Both the position numbers and the translations under genes were made by a program. From Hymenobacter lapidarius (GTDB lineage Bacteria > Bacteroidota > Bacteroidia > Cytophagales > Hymenobacteraceae), in NCBI RefSeq assembly GCF_001816145.1, contig NZ_MDZB01000022.1:47442-111441 (forward strand): a stretch of 64,000 nt of DNA. The letters are read 5' to 3'. The notes beneath the pieces were generated by a model. The model worked only from the letters and a program-made list of their open reading frames with translations. It did no database searches and was not told the DNA's origin. Shown piece by piece: positions 24,672 to 33,969 of this stretch. How positions within the stretch are numbered: the stretch's first letter is position 1; each line of letters opens with the position of its first letter.

Positions 24672-27254
24672 GTGAAGGTTTGTATTGCCGAGAAGCCCAG
24701 CGTGGCCCGCGAAATTGCCAACGTGCTGGGCGCCACCCGCCGCATGGACGGCTACTTTGAGGGCAACGGCTACCAGGTCACCTGGACCTTCGGCCACTTC
24801 TGCCAGCTTAAGGAGCCCGACGACTACCAGCCCGAGTGGAAACGCTGGAGCCTGCACAACCTGCCCATGATTCCGGACTCGTTCGGCATCAAGCTCATGC
24901 GCCGCGACGAAGGCGTGGTGAAGCAGTTCCACACCATCAAAAAGCTGGTGGACGAGGCCGAGGAAGTCATCAACTGCGGCGACGCCGGCCAGGAAGGGGA
25001 GGTGATTCAGCGCTGGGTGCTGATGGAGGCCAAGTGCCGCAAGCCGGTGAAGCGCCTCTGGATTTCGTCGCTCACCGAGGAGGCCATCCGTCAGGGTTTT
25101 GCCAACCTGCGCGACGCCAAGGACTTCGACAAGCTCTACCAAGCCGGCAAAAGCCGCGCCGTGGGCGACTGGCTGCTGGGCCTGAACGCTACGCGCTTGT
25201 TCACGCTCAAGTACACCACCTACCAGGACAAGCAGCTCCTCAGCATTGGCCGGGTGCAGACGCCTACCCTGGCCCTTATGGTGGACCGCTGGCACGAAAT
25301 CCAGAACTTCAAACCCGAGCCGTACTGGGTGCTGCGCACCGAATACCGGGGTACCATGTTCAGCCACATCGCCCCACCCAAGCAGGCAAAAGAGGCCGAA
25401 GACGCGCCCGATGAAAAAACGCGGCTGCGGGCGCTGGGCTATTTCGTGACCGAGCAGGAAGCTCAACAAGCGCTTGAGGCTGTTCGGCCCGCGCCGCTGG
25501 TTATCACGGGGGTGGAGATTAAAAAAGGGAGGGAGTCACCGCCGCGCTTGTTCGACCTGACTTCTCTGCAGGTGCAGTGCAACAACCAGCTGGGCCTCTC
25601 GGCCGAGGACACGCTCAAGATTGTGCAGGGCCTGTACGAGAAAAAGGCGGTGAGCTACCCGCGCGTCGATACCACGTTTTTGCCCGACGACCAGTACCCG
25701 AAAATCCCGGGCATTCTGCGAGGCATTGGCTATGACAGCCTGACCGCGCCGCTGCTCGCTACCAAGATTCCGAAGACGCCCAAGGTGTTCAACAACGCCA
25801 AAGTGACCGACCACCACGCCATCATTCCGACCGGCGCGGCGGGTCCCGGCGGCGGCATGGAAGGCAGCGTGTACGACATCATCACGCGCCGCTTCATCGC
25901 GGCCTTTTACCCCGACTGCGAGGTGAGTAACACCACCGTGCTGGCCGAGGCCGCCGAGCGCCCATTCCGGGTGCGCGGCCGGCAGATTCTCAGCCCCGGC
26001 TGGCGCGTGGTGTACGGCAACCCCGAGGAGCAGCAGGCGCCCACCCCGGCCCACGCGCCCAACCAAAAGCCCGGCGGCGAGGAGGCCGAAGACGTGGTGA
26101 GCACCGTGCTGCCCAGCTTCGTGCAGGGCGAAAGCGGCCCTCACCTCCCGCGCCTCGACAGCAAAATCACGCAGCCGCCCAAGGATTACACCGAAGCCAG
26201 CCTGCTGCGCGGCATGGAAACGGCCGGCCGCAACATCGACGACGAGGAACTGCGCCAGGCCATGAAGGAAAGCGGCATCGGCCGCCCCAGCACCCGCGCC
26301 GCCATCATCGAAACGCTGTTTAAGCGCAACTACATCCGGCGCGAAAAGAAGCGCCTGCTGCCTACGCCCACCGGCGTCGAGCTCATCGGCCTCATCCGCA
26401 ACCCCACCCTGAAATCGGCGGAGCTCACCGGCCAGTGGGAGCGAAAGCTGCGCCAGATTGAAAAAGGCGAGTTGTCGTCGGAACAGTTCCTGGCCGAGCT
26501 CACCGCCTTGGTGCGCGAAATGGTACAGGAAGTGAAAACCGACGGCCGGGGCCGCATGGTGACTTCCGGCAGCGCCGAGCTGGCCGTGAGCCAAAGCCAG
26601 AACAACGGCGCGGCTTCGGGCAATAAAGTGCCCGCCGGCCTCACCGGCACCAAAGCACCCAAAGCCGCTAACGCGGCCGGAACTACCAGCGGCGCGGGGC
26701 TAGGCTACTGCCCCGTTTGCAAAACCGGCCACGTGCTGCGGGGCAAAACCGCTTTCGGCTGCGCCCGCTTCCGCGAAGGCTGCACGTTCCGGCTGGCCGC
26801 CGAGGTGCACGGCAAGAAACTCAGCGACCCGCAGGTGAAAGCCCTGCTGGCCAAGGGCCGCACGCCCATCATGAAGGGCTTTGTGGGCGCCGACGGCCAG
26901 AAGTTCGATGCGGCTATCGGCCTCGATACCGCCTTTCAGCCCACGCTGCAGCTGGTGGCTGAGCCCAAGCCCGGTGCCACCCCCGACTCGGGCCAGATTC
27001 CGTGCCCGGTGTGCAAGCTGGGCACCATGCTCAAGGGCAAGGCCGCCTACGGCTGCTCCCGTTTTCGGGAAGACTGCCAGTTTCGGGTGGCCTTCGAATG
27101 GGGCGGCAAGGCCCTCACCGAAACGCAGCTCAAGCAGCTGCTGCGGCGGGGCGAAACCAGTGTCATTAAAGGCTTTATCTCGGCCAAAACCGGCAACAAG
27201 TACGATGCCGCGCTGAAGGTGGAAGAAGGGCGCGTGATACCGGTATTCGGGTAG
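24672..27254 (+). CDS. topB: DNA topoisomerase III
   Basis: The product has 860 residues. The GTG at 24672 is chosen because the protein then begins KVCIAEKPSVAREIA, the usual TopB start, and the homologous fragment at 22615 has an ATG at the same place. The Toprim domain includes NCGDAGQEGEVIQR. The catalytic Tyr lies in AVSYPRVDTTFLPDD. Near the C terminus two zinc-finger-like repeats occur (CPVCKTG...GCARFREGC and CPVCKLG...GCSRFREDC). The enzyme passes single strands through a transient break and resolves replication and recombination intermediates. Confidence 0.95.
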   Translation: MKVCIAEKPSVAREIANVLGATRRMDGYFEGNGYQVTWTFGHFCQLKEPDDYQPEWKRWSLHNLPMIPDSFGIKLMRRDEGVVKQFHTIKKLVDEAEEVINCGDAGQEGEVIQRWVLMEAKCRKPVKRLWISSLTEEAIRQGFANLRDAKDFDKLYQAGKSRAVGDWLLGLNATRLFTLKYTTYQDKQLLSIGRVQTPTLALMVDRWHEIQNFKPEPYWVLRTEYRGTMFSHIAPPKQAKEAEDAPDEKTRLRALGYFVTEQEAQQALEAVRPAPLVITGVEIKKGRESPPRLFDLTSLQVQCNNQLGLSAEDTLKIVQGLYEKKAVSYPRVDTTFLPDDQYPKIPGILRGIGYDSLTAPLLATKIPKTPKVFNNAKVTDHHAIIPTGAAGPGGGMEGSVYDIITRRFIAAFYPDCEVSNTTVLAEAAERPFRVRGRQILSPGWRVVYGNPEEQQAPTPAHAPNQKPGGEEAEDVVSTVLPSFVQGESGPHLPRLDSKITQPPKDYTEASLLRGMETAGRNIDDEELRQAMKESGIGRPSTRAAIIETLFKRNYIRREKKRLLPTPTGVELIGLIRNPTLKSAELTGQWERKLRQIEKGELSSEQFLAELTALVREMVQEVKTDGRGRMVTSGSAELAVSQSQNNGAASGNKVPAGLTGTKAPKAANAAGTTSGAGLGYCPVCKTGHVLRGKTAFGCARFREGCTFRLAAEVHGKKLSDPQVKALLAKGRTPIMKGFVGADGQKFDAAIGLDTAFQPTLQLVAEPKPGATPDSGQIPCPVCKLGTMLKGKAAYGCSRFREDCQFRVAFEWGGKALTETQLKQLLRRGETSVIKGFISAKTGNKYDAALKVEEGRVIPVFG

Positions 27255-27275
27255 TGACGTGCCGCATATTGCTGG

Positions 27276-29135
27276 TTAGCGGTTGATGCGGTAATTCAGC
27301 CGCATGCTGAAATTGTTGTGGCGGCCCAGGTCGGTGGCGTAGTACGGCTCGATGCTGACCCCGGATTTACCCGGCAGAAGCAGTAGGGCACTCATAAAAC
27401 CCATGCTGGAAGTAGGTGAGTGCGGCGAGTGCGCGTAGCCTGCCTGCACCCACGAGCCGTTGTTGCTGCCCAGCCCAGAGCCCAAGCTTAAGCGACTGGT
27501 GTAGGCTCCCATCGCGTTTTCGGCCCCGTAGCAAAAATCAGCCTGCCCAAACAGCACCGATGATTTACCCATCCGCAGCATGAGTTCTGGTATTGCAATC
27601 GTGCCGCTCCGGGTGTCATTCGTACCAGTATAAGTAAAATACCCCAGGCTGCCCAGGTGCACTCCCACGCGCAACCGGTAGCTCCGCCAATCGTTTTCGC
27701 GTTGAAACTCCCGGTAAACGTGTAGGTCAACCAGGGTTTCACGCAAGGTGGTATCACGGTCGGTAATAACCATGGAGCTGTTGGGGTCGGGCCGGAGCTG
27801 CATGTCGATGCGCTGCTGGCCTGCCCATACCCCGCCACCCCAAATGCGGGCCCTGCCCGACGGTTGCTTGGTTTCGAAAGCCACTTCGCCGCCCGCCGCC
27901 CGCACCCGCTGCTGCAGCGCCAGTCGCTGTTGGCCACTGCATCCGGTGTTTTCACTGATGTATCCCTCGGCCTCGTGGCTGTTGCCCAGTACCCCGCCGG
28001 TCAGCACGGCGGTGTAGGTGGGGATTGGGACGGGAGGAGCGGGCAGCTCCTGCTCCGGGGCCGGCGTTTGGGCCGTAGTCAGCATCATCAGGCCGCCCAC
28101 GGCCACGCTCAGCGGCAGGCCCGCTAGCCGCAGTCCTTGTATCCGGAACGAGGCGAGCATGGCGCCAGCTTCGGCCACCAGCACGGTGAGTAGCAGGGCG
28201 CGTACCACCAGTACTTCGGGCAGGGTCAGGGCCTGACGGCTCAGCACCGCCGACAGCACCAGCATGGCTACCACCACCGCTACTGTGCGCATCGGGCCGG
28301 CCGTAGGCTCAGCCGTGGGCGGCCTTGAGGAGGCCAGAGCCGCTGGTCCATAAACGCGCCAGGCCCACACGCTCAGGGCTACCAGCCCCAGCGGCAGCAG
28401 CAGCAACTGCAGCTCCGACCACTGACCGCCGAGCACCGGGTGCACAGTGCCCGCCACGGGCTCACCCACGGGGTCGCGCCAGAAAGTAAGCGCCACGCGG
28501 CCCAAAAGCAGCAAGCCCGTTTGCAGGAGCAGCCAGGAACCCACGGGCCAGCGCCGCCGCCGCACCGCCAGCAGCACCCCGCCCACCGCCGCGCAAAGCA
28601 GCAGCGCCAGCAGTTGGGTAGGGGCCACCGGCAGGCTGTGCGCCGCCGTAGCCGGCAGCAGCCCCGCCTGTACCTGCGTGGCCCACGGCAGGGTGCCGGC
28701 GGCATACGTGAGCCCCCAGAAGCCAGTGGTGGGCTCTCCGAAGCAGCACCCCGTGAGCACGCAGCCCACACATTGCACCACCAGCGCCCCGCACAGCGGC
28801 AGGGCCAGCGCGTCCAGCACGGCCCGGCTCAGTCCCAGCCAGCGCCGCAGGGCCACGGCGGTAAGCACCGCGGCCAGGCTCCCGCCCAGGATGGAACGAG
28901 CCGTATCGGCCGGAGCATCGGTGAATAGTAGCATGGCCCACTCGCCCAGTGGGTGCGTAATCAGCTTAGCGCCAAGAATCAAGGCCAGACTGCTGGCTGC
29001 TACCAGCGCCAGCCAGGGCCGTAGCGGGAAACCGCGCCGCCAGCCTTCCACCAGCAGTAGCAGCACGTTGGTGAGGGTGGCCAGCAGATAAAAGGGCGTG
29101 TAGTAATCGTAGCCGTGGAAGTAGGGATGTGTCAT
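27276..29135 (-). CDS. Lgt-like polytopic membrane protein fused to a beta-rich C-terminal domain
   Basis: The product has 619 residues. The first ~370 form about ten membrane helices with an Lgt-like layout: ILGGSLAAV, then CVGCVLTGCCFGEPTTGFWGL, then VAPTQLLALLL. The positions of the catalytic His and Arg of E. coli Lgt appear replaced, and the normal GR.GNFIN motif reads as a GCC-type motif, so diacylglyceryl transfer to lipoproteins is doubtful. After a Pro-rich linker (APPVPIPTYTAV) come ~230 residues of amphipathic beta strands ending NFSMRLNYRINR, like an outer-membrane barrel. Joining an inner-membrane domain to a barrel-like domain is odd. The gene converges on topB. Confidence 0.65.
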   Translation of the reverse strand: MTHPYFHGYDYYTPFYLLATLTNVLLLLVEGWRRGFPLRPWLALVAASSLALILGAKLITHPLGEWAMLLFTDAPADTARSILGGSLAAVLTAVALRRWLGLSRAVLDALALPLCGALVVQCVGCVLTGCCFGEPTTGFWGLTYAAGTLPWATQVQAGLLPATAAHSLPVAPTQLLALLLCAAVGGVLLAVRRRRWPVGSWLLLQTGLLLLGRVALTFWRDPVGEPVAGTVHPVLGGQWSELQLLLLPLGLVALSVWAWRVYGPAALASSRPPTAEPTAGPMRTVAVVVAMLVLSAVLSRQALTLPEVLVVRALLLTVLVAEAGAMLASFRIQGLRLAGLPLSVAVGGLMMLTTAQTPAPEQELPAPPVPIPTYTAVLTGGVLGNSHEAEGYISENTGCSGQQRLALQQRVRAAGGEVAFETKQPSGRARIWGGGVWAGQQRIDMQLRPDPNSSMVITDRDTTLRETLVDLHVYREFQRENDWRSYRLRVGVHLGSLGYFTYTGTNDTRSGTIAIPELMLRMGKSSVLFGQADFCYGAENAMGAYTSRLSLGSGLGSNNGSWVQAGYAHSPHSPTSSMGFMSALLLLPGKSGVSIEPYYATDLGRHNNFSMRLNYRINR

Positions 29136-29171
29136 GGGCGAGGCATTGAGCTACGGTGAGAAAGGAGTGCT

Positions 29172-29179
29172 CAAATCTA
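29172..29179 (-). promoter_or_regulatory. -7 promoter box for the Lgt-like gene
   Basis: Read leftward the sequence is TAGATTTG, an exact TANNTTTG, about 36 nt before the start codon. No good -33 box was found. The adjoining 140 bp up to 29320 are unusually AT-rich and hold no gene. Confidence 0.4.
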
Positions 29180-29320
29180 GATGCTTATGCCACCGCGCTG
29201 CAACAATACTTTTGCCTTTATCCGACTTTAAAAACGCCAGGGTTTGTATATAGTAAACTGATTTATTGGGCTTTATGGTAAAATAATTAGGTATTTCATT
29301 TTTTATTTATAAAATATGCT

Positions 29321-30820
29321 TTAATGAGCCTGACTGGATTCCCGACCCTCTGCCACTGGCACCGCTTCGTATTGAATAAGGTTCTTGACCATGCCCTTGA
29401 AGATGATGCCGTGAAACGGCAGCACGGCGTACCAGTACAGCCGCCCGGCTAGGCCGCGGGGGCGGTAGGCGGCCAGCTGCTCCACGGCGTGCCCGCCATC
29501 GGGCTGGTCCACGATGCGGAACTGCAGCCAGGCCTCGCCCGGAAGCTTCATTTCGGCGTAGAGCAGCAGGCGCTGGCTGGCTTTGTCGGCCACCAGCACG
29601 CGCCAGAAATCGAGCGGGTCGCCGGCCCGCAGGCGCGAGGGCGAGCGGCGGCCACGGCGCAGGCCCACGCCGCCCACGGCCTTGTCCAAGAGCCCGCGCA
29701 GGCGCCAGAGCCAGTCGGTTTTATACCAGCCCCGGTCCCCGCCGATGCGCCAGATATTGTCCAGCACCTCCGCCGCCGGCCGCTGAAAAGCCATAAGCTG
29801 ACGGTCGAAGAACATGCCATTCTTGGGAATCTGAATGGCGTCCATGTAGTTCTGGCGCATGGTGCCGGAGCTCAGGGCGTCGCTCCAACTGCTCACCACT
29901 TCGTTCTGCTCGATGCGCTGGAAGGCCAGCGCCAGGGCGGCGCGGTAGCCCATGCACTCGTGCGGAATTACGCCGTTGATGCTTTTGGCCGGGTCGCACA
30001 CCGTGTCGTTTTTAAGGCTCTCGACCAGGCTCTGGGCCAGCGAAAACGTGGTGCTCGTGACCAGGTACAGCCACCACGATGAAAGGCGCGGGGTGAGGAC
30101 GGGCACGGTCACAATCCAGCGCTTGTAACCCCGCTCCGCGGCCAGGCCCAGCAGCATCTGGCGGTAGGTCAGCACGTCGGGCCCGCCCACGTCGAATGCC
30201 TTGCCCAGGCAATCGGGGTTATTCAAAACTGACATCAAGTAATACATGATATCGCGGATTCCAATAGGCTGACAACGTGAGTTTAACCACTTCGGGGTGA
30301 CCATCACCGGCAGCTTCTCCACCAGGTCCCGTATTATCTCAAACGAAGCCGAGCCCGAGCCAATAATGATGCTCGCGCGCAGCACCGTGAGCCGGGCGGT
30401 GGTGGCCTGGCCCAATACGTTTTCCACGGCCCGGCGCGAGCGTAGATGCACGCTCAGTCCCTCGTCGTTGGCGATGCCGGAGAGGTAGATGACTTGCCGG
30501 GCGGGGGTTGTGTTGAGGTACTGCGTGAAGTTGTGCGCCGACTGCTGCTCCAGGGTGAAAAAGTTTTCGCCGTGCCCGCTCATGGAGTGCACCAGGTAGT
30601 AGGCGGCGTCGATGTCGGTGGGCAGGTGTTTGAGGGTGGCGGGCCGCAGTAGGTCGCCCTTGGCCACTTGCACGCGGGCCCGCAGCGCTTCGGGCACCGA
30701 GTCGGGTAGGGAGAAGCGGCGCGGGTCGCGCACGAGGCACACCACGTCGTGGTCGGCGGCTAGCAGCGGCAGCAGGCGCTGCCCAATGTAACCGGTGGCG
30801 CCGGTGAGGAGGATTTTCAT
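29321..30820 (-). CDS. NAD(P)-dependent SDR-family epimerase with C-terminal DUF2867 domain
   Basis: The product has 499 residues. The N-terminal ~300 are an atypical short-chain dehydrogenase (KILLTGATGYIGQRLLPLL, the AYYLVHSM segment, VIYLSGIANDE, GGPDVLTYRQML) related to NmrA/complex-I-type nucleotide-binding proteins. The C-terminal ~180 residues match DUF2867 (GDPLDFWRVLVADKASQRLLLYAEMKLPGEAWLQF and PFHGIIFKGMVKNL). Proteins with this two-domain layout are common in bacteria; their substrate is unknown. The gene is divergent from DUF2911. Confidence 0.85.
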   Translation of the reverse strand: MKILLTGATGYIGQRLLPLLAADHDVVCLVRDPRRFSLPDSVPEALRARVQVAKGDLLRPATLKHLPTDIDAAYYLVHSMSGHGENFFTLEQQSAHNFTQYLNTTPARQVIYLSGIANDEGLSVHLRSRRAVENVLGQATTARLTVLRASIIIGSGSASFEIIRDLVEKLPVMVTPKWLNSRCQPIGIRDIMYYLMSVLNNPDCLGKAFDVGGPDVLTYRQMLLGLAAERGYKRWIVTVPVLTPRLSSWWLYLVTSTTFSLAQSLVESLKNDTVCDPAKSINGVIPHECMGYRAALALAFQRIEQNEVVSSWSDALSSGTMRQNYMDAIQIPKNGMFFDRQLMAFQRPAAEVLDNIWRIGGDRGWYKTDWLWRLRGLLDKAVGGVGLRRGRRSPSRLRAGDPLDFWRVLVADKASQRLLLYAEMKLPGEAWLQFRIVDQPDGGHAVEQLAAYRPRGLAGRLYWYAVLPFHGIIFKGMVKNLIQYEAVPVAEGRESSQAH

Positions 30821-30940
30821 GCGGCGAATAAGTTAGCGGCCCGGAGCAGGCTCTTTGTTTGAACGTCTGAGACGGGGCCTTGTTTCGAAATGCGGCAAAG
30901 CGGGCTCCGCAATTACTGCATTCTCAGCATCTTTGCACCC

Positions 30941-31801
30941 ATGAAACACATGTTTGCACTGCTCGCCACCGGCCTGCTGCTGGCCTCCGCTGCCCAGGCC
31001 CAAACCAAGCTCACGGTGCCGCCGCTTAGCCCGGCCACGCACATCCGCCAGGATTTCTCCACCTCCTTCATCGACCTCACGTATTCGCGCCCCTCGTTGC
31101 GGGGGCGGGAGGCCTTCGGCAAGCTGGTGCCCAATGGCACGGTGTGGCGCACTGGGGCCAATACCGTGACCAAGGTGCGCTTCGGCGAAGACGTTAAAAT
31201 CGTCGGCCAGACTGTGCCAGCCGGCGCCTACGCTTTGCTGGCTATCCCGGACGCCAAGGAGTGGACTTTCATCCTGAACCGCGACACCGCGCAGTGGGGC
31301 ACCTACGCCTACAAGCCGGACCTCGACGTACTGCGGGTGAAAGCCAAGCCTACCAAGCTGGCCGCCCCCCAGGAAACCATGTCGCTGACCGTAGAAAACA
31401 TCCGGCCCGCTTCCGCCGACCTGGTGGTAAGTTGGGACCGCACCCAGGTGGCGCTACCCATCACGGCTGACCCCGACCGCATTGTAATGGCCCAAATTCA
31501 GGAGGCCATGAAAGGCGAGAAGAAGCCCTACATGACGGCCATCCAGTACTACTACAACGCCGGCAAGGACCTGACGCCCGCCCTGGGCTGGCTCGACGAG
31601 TACATCGCCGCCAACCCCACCCGCTACAACGGCTACTACTGGAAGGGCAAATTGCTGCAAAAGCAGGGCAACAACAAAGACGCCATCGTGGCCGCCAACA
31701 AGTCTCTGGAATTGTTGAAAGACGACAAGAACGAAGTTGCCCGCAACGAATACATCCGCCTCAATCAGGAGGTGCTGGCCGCGGCTGGTGGGAAGAAGTG
31801 A
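30941..31801 (+). CDS. DUF2911-domain secreted protein
   Basis: The product has 286 residues from the ATG at 30941, giving a signal peptide MKHMFALLATGLLLASAAQAQ. The DUF2911 domain follows, with IDLTYSRPSLRGREAFGKLVPNGTVWRTGAN, and then the AYALLAIPDAKEWTFILNRD stretch. The last ~90 residues are helical and TPR-like (ITADPDRIV...YYYNAGKDLTPALGWLDEYI...GKLLQKQGNNKDAIVAANKSLELL). Function is unknown; the family is widespread in Bacteroidota. A CATCTTTG box at 30928-30935 lies 5 nt before the ATG, so the transcript may be nearly leaderless. Confidence 0.88.
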   Translation: MKHMFALLATGLLLASAAQAQTKLTVPPLSPATHIRQDFSTSFIDLTYSRPSLRGREAFGKLVPNGTVWRTGANTVTKVRFGEDVKIVGQTVPAGAYALLAIPDAKEWTFILNRDTAQWGTYAYKPDLDVLRVKAKPTKLAAPQETMSLTVENIRPASADLVVSWDRTQVALPITADPDRIVMAQIQEAMKGEKKPYMTAIQYYYNAGKDLTPALGWLDEYIAANPTRYNGYYWKGKLLQKQGNNKDAIVAANKSLELLKDDKNEVARNEYIRLNQEVLAAAGGKK

Positions 31802-31819
31802 GCATCAGCAGCGCTACAA

Positions 31820-31853
31820 AAAAGGCTCCGCTCTTTTACGAGCGGAGCCTTTT
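31820..31853. terminator. Bidirectional intrinsic terminator
   Basis: AAAAGGCTCCGCTC and GAGCGGAGCCTTTT form a perfect 14-bp stem with a 6-nt loop, flanked by A and T runs. It serves the convergent DUF2911 and lipoprotein genes. Confidence 0.9.
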
Positions 31854-31897
31854 CTCATTTGCTTTTCCAAGCAAAAGGTATGCAAGCCTGTGGCAGC

Positions 31898-32287
31898 TTA
31901 CTTTTTGCTAAGGCGGTAGATGTCCCTCTCGTTACGCTTTTGCGCAATGATTTCTATGGTGTTTCCCTTCGTGTTTAAATCATACTCTCCGCCTAGTATG
32001 AGCGTCCAGTCAAATTCTGCTGTCCAAATACAGGCGTTGGTAAATGTTATCTTGTCGTTGCTGGTCACTTTGTAAGTGCCCGAGCATAGGGCCGGGTATT
32101 TGGGTATTTGGCTGGTGCCGCTCCATTCGCCTCCCGAAAAAACCAGGCTCACCTGCGATATCTGCCCGCCGGGCTCTCGCTGAAAGGTGCCGGAGTAGGT
32201 GCCATCCAGGTTGGGAATGGGAGTTGATTTCTTGCAGCTGGTTGTCAACAGCAAAAAAGGCAATGCGGAGATGAGCAAGTAGCGCAT
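31898..32287 (-). CDS. Small hypothetical lipoprotein
   Basis: The product has 129 residues with signal MRYLLISALPFLLLTTSCKK, a clear lipobox (TTSC). The mature part is a short beta-rich domain typical of small lipocalin-like or DUF lipoproteins of Bacteroidota (LDGTYSGTFQRE, SLVFSGGEWSGTS, LCSGTYKV, ending IDIYRLSKK-like). No family can be named with confidence. It lies just after the DUF2911 terminator and 100 bp after the M28 peptidase gene, with which it shares a strand. Confidence 0.75.
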   Translation of the reverse strand: MRYLLISALPFLLLTTSCKKSTPIPNLDGTYSGTFQREPGGQISQVSLVFSGGEWSGTSQIPKYPALCSGTYKVTSNDKITFTNACIWTAEFDWTLILGGEYDLNTKGNTIEIIAQKRNERDIYRLSKK

Positions 32288-32386
32288 AATAGGGAAGTTG
32301 GTTCTCTGGCTTGACCTGCGGGCTGAGCTAATGGTTGCGTGAGCAACTGCACTTTTTCGAAAAGCTCGCGCGTACCGAAACTACTA

Positions 32387-33745
32387 TTACCGCCCCACCA
32401 CCGGCAGCACGGGCACGCTTTCGTGGCCGGCCGCGTCCACGCTGGCCACGCCGAAAATGAAGTTGTCCTTGCTGATGTCTAGGTTGGCGGTTAGGCCGGT
32501 CATGGGGATGCGTTGCTGCCACTGGGGCGCACTGGTTTCGCGCACTAGCACCACGTAGCTGGCGGGCCGGGCGCCGGTGGTGGGCGCCTCCCAGCGCAGC
32601 TCGGTGCGGTTGGTGAGGTTGGCGGTGAGGACTTCTACCTTAGATGGGGCAGCGGGAGCCAGGGCCAGGCTGGCCATGGTGGCGAGGTTGATGCCGGCGT
32701 TGCGGCGCAGGTAGGCAAAGTCCACGCCTTCAATTACGTCGCCGTAGGCGCGGCCCTTTTCGGTGCGCAGGTCCTGGTGCTGGTGGGTGTAGTCCTCGTT
32801 CATCTCCGTGAAGCGCACGGCGGCAAAACCCTGCTGATTGAACGGCGTGTGGTCGCCGCCGCGCAGGAACCGGTCGGGGCGGTACTCCAGCACCACTTCG
32901 TGGCCTTTGCCGTACTGCTTGGCCACGCGCTGGGTATAGCGCGCCAGCTGGCGGCTGATGCCGTCGTTCTCGTTGCTTAGCTGCCGGCGCACACGGGCCT
33001 GCTCGGGCGTTTCATTGGCCGGCACGCCTTCGCTGAACACGCGCAGCTGCTTGTCGTTGTTAATCACCGGGTCGAAGCCGTGCGAGTTGCCCACAATGTC
33101 GTTGTTGAGCATGGCAATCAGGTTCCAGTTTTCCTTCTTGGCGCGGGCCGCGAGGTGGCTAGAGCCGTAGAGGCCCTGCTCTTCGCCCTGCACCGCCACA
33201 AACTTCAGGGTGCAGGGAAACTTCTGGCCGGCCAGCACGCGGGCCAACTCCATTACCAGCACCGTGCCCGAGCCGTCGTCGTTGGCGCCGGGCGCGTCGG
33301 CGGTGGCGTTCATCACGTCCGAAACGCGGGAGTCGATGTGGCCGCTCACCAGGATGATGCGGGTGTCGGTGGGGTCGGTACCGGGCAGGGTGGCCAGCAC
33401 GTTGGCCATCAGCACGGGTTTGTTGATGCGGCGGCCATCGGGCTTCACCGTGAAGGTGTCCATCTCCACCGTCATGCGGCCGCCCCCGGCTTTGCTGTAC
33501 TTTAGAAACTCATCGCGCACGTAGTTGCGGGCCGCGCCAATGCCGCGCTTGGGGTTATCCGTCTCGCTCAGCGTGTGGCGGGTGCCAAAGGAGACCAGCT
33601 TGCGGATATCTGCTTCCAGGTTTTTGGCCGAAATCTCCTCAACCAGTTTCTGAATGCGTGGGTCGGCGGGCGGGAGCAGCGGACCGGGTTTGTTTTGGGC
33701 AAGGGCGGCAAAAGGCGCCAGGAGCAGGAGTGTGGCAAGTTTCAT
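32387..33745 (-). CDS. M28-family zinc peptidase, secreted
   Basis: The product has 452 residues from the ATG at 33745, giving signal MKLATLLLLAPFAALAQ. Zinc-binding and catalytic motifs of M28 aminopeptidases are present: GHIDSRVSD, APGANDDGSGTVLVMELARVL, VQGEEQGLYGSS and the C-terminal His in RGGDHTPFNQQ. The last ~90 residues (KVEVLTANLTNRTELRWEAP) form a fibronectin-III-like module. The family removes amino acids from peptide N termini outside the cell. A TACCTTTC box ends 4 nt before the ATG, which supports this start over the longer frame. Confidence 0.92.
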   Translation of the reverse strand: MKLATLLLLAPFAALAQNKPGPLLPPADPRIQKLVEEISAKNLEADIRKLVSFGTRHTLSETDNPKRGIGAARNYVRDEFLKYSKAGGGRMTVEMDTFTVKPDGRRINKPVLMANVLATLPGTDPTDTRIILVSGHIDSRVSDVMNATADAPGANDDGSGTVLVMELARVLAGQKFPCTLKFVAVQGEEQGLYGSSHLAARAKKENWNLIAMLNNDIVGNSHGFDPVINNDKQLRVFSEGVPANETPEQARVRRQLSNENDGISRQLARYTQRVAKQYGKGHEVVLEYRPDRFLRGGDHTPFNQQGFAAVRFTEMNEDYTHQHQDLRTEKGRAYGDVIEGVDFAYLRRNAGINLATMASLALAPAAPSKVEVLTANLTNRTELRWEAPTTGARPASYVVLVRETSAPQWQQRIPMTGLTANLDISKDNFIFGVASVDAAGHESVPVLPVVGR

Positions 33746-33827
33746 ACAGGAAAGGTAGCGCGCAATGCCAGTTGACACCAAGACACGGGCCGGCAGTGCC
33801 AAAATCCTGTGGTGAGCAATAAACAAA

Positions 33828-33924
33828 AGAACGTCATGCTGAGCTTGTCGAAGCATCTCTACCGCGCAAGTAGTTCATTTACTATGGCGGTAGAGATGCT
33901 TCGACAAGCTCAGCATGACGTTCT
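33828..33924. repeat. GTCATGCTGAGC palindromic intergenic repeat, copy 3
   Basis: AGAACGTCATGCTGAGCTTG and its complement CAAGCTCAGCATGACGTTCT flank AGCATCTCTACCGC and GCGGTAGAGATGCT. This is the most symmetrical copy seen and lies between the SseB and M28 genes. Confidence 0.88.
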
Positions 33925-33969
33925 TATTTGCCCAAGCAGTTTCTTAGAAACGCTGCTGAGGCTTCATTC

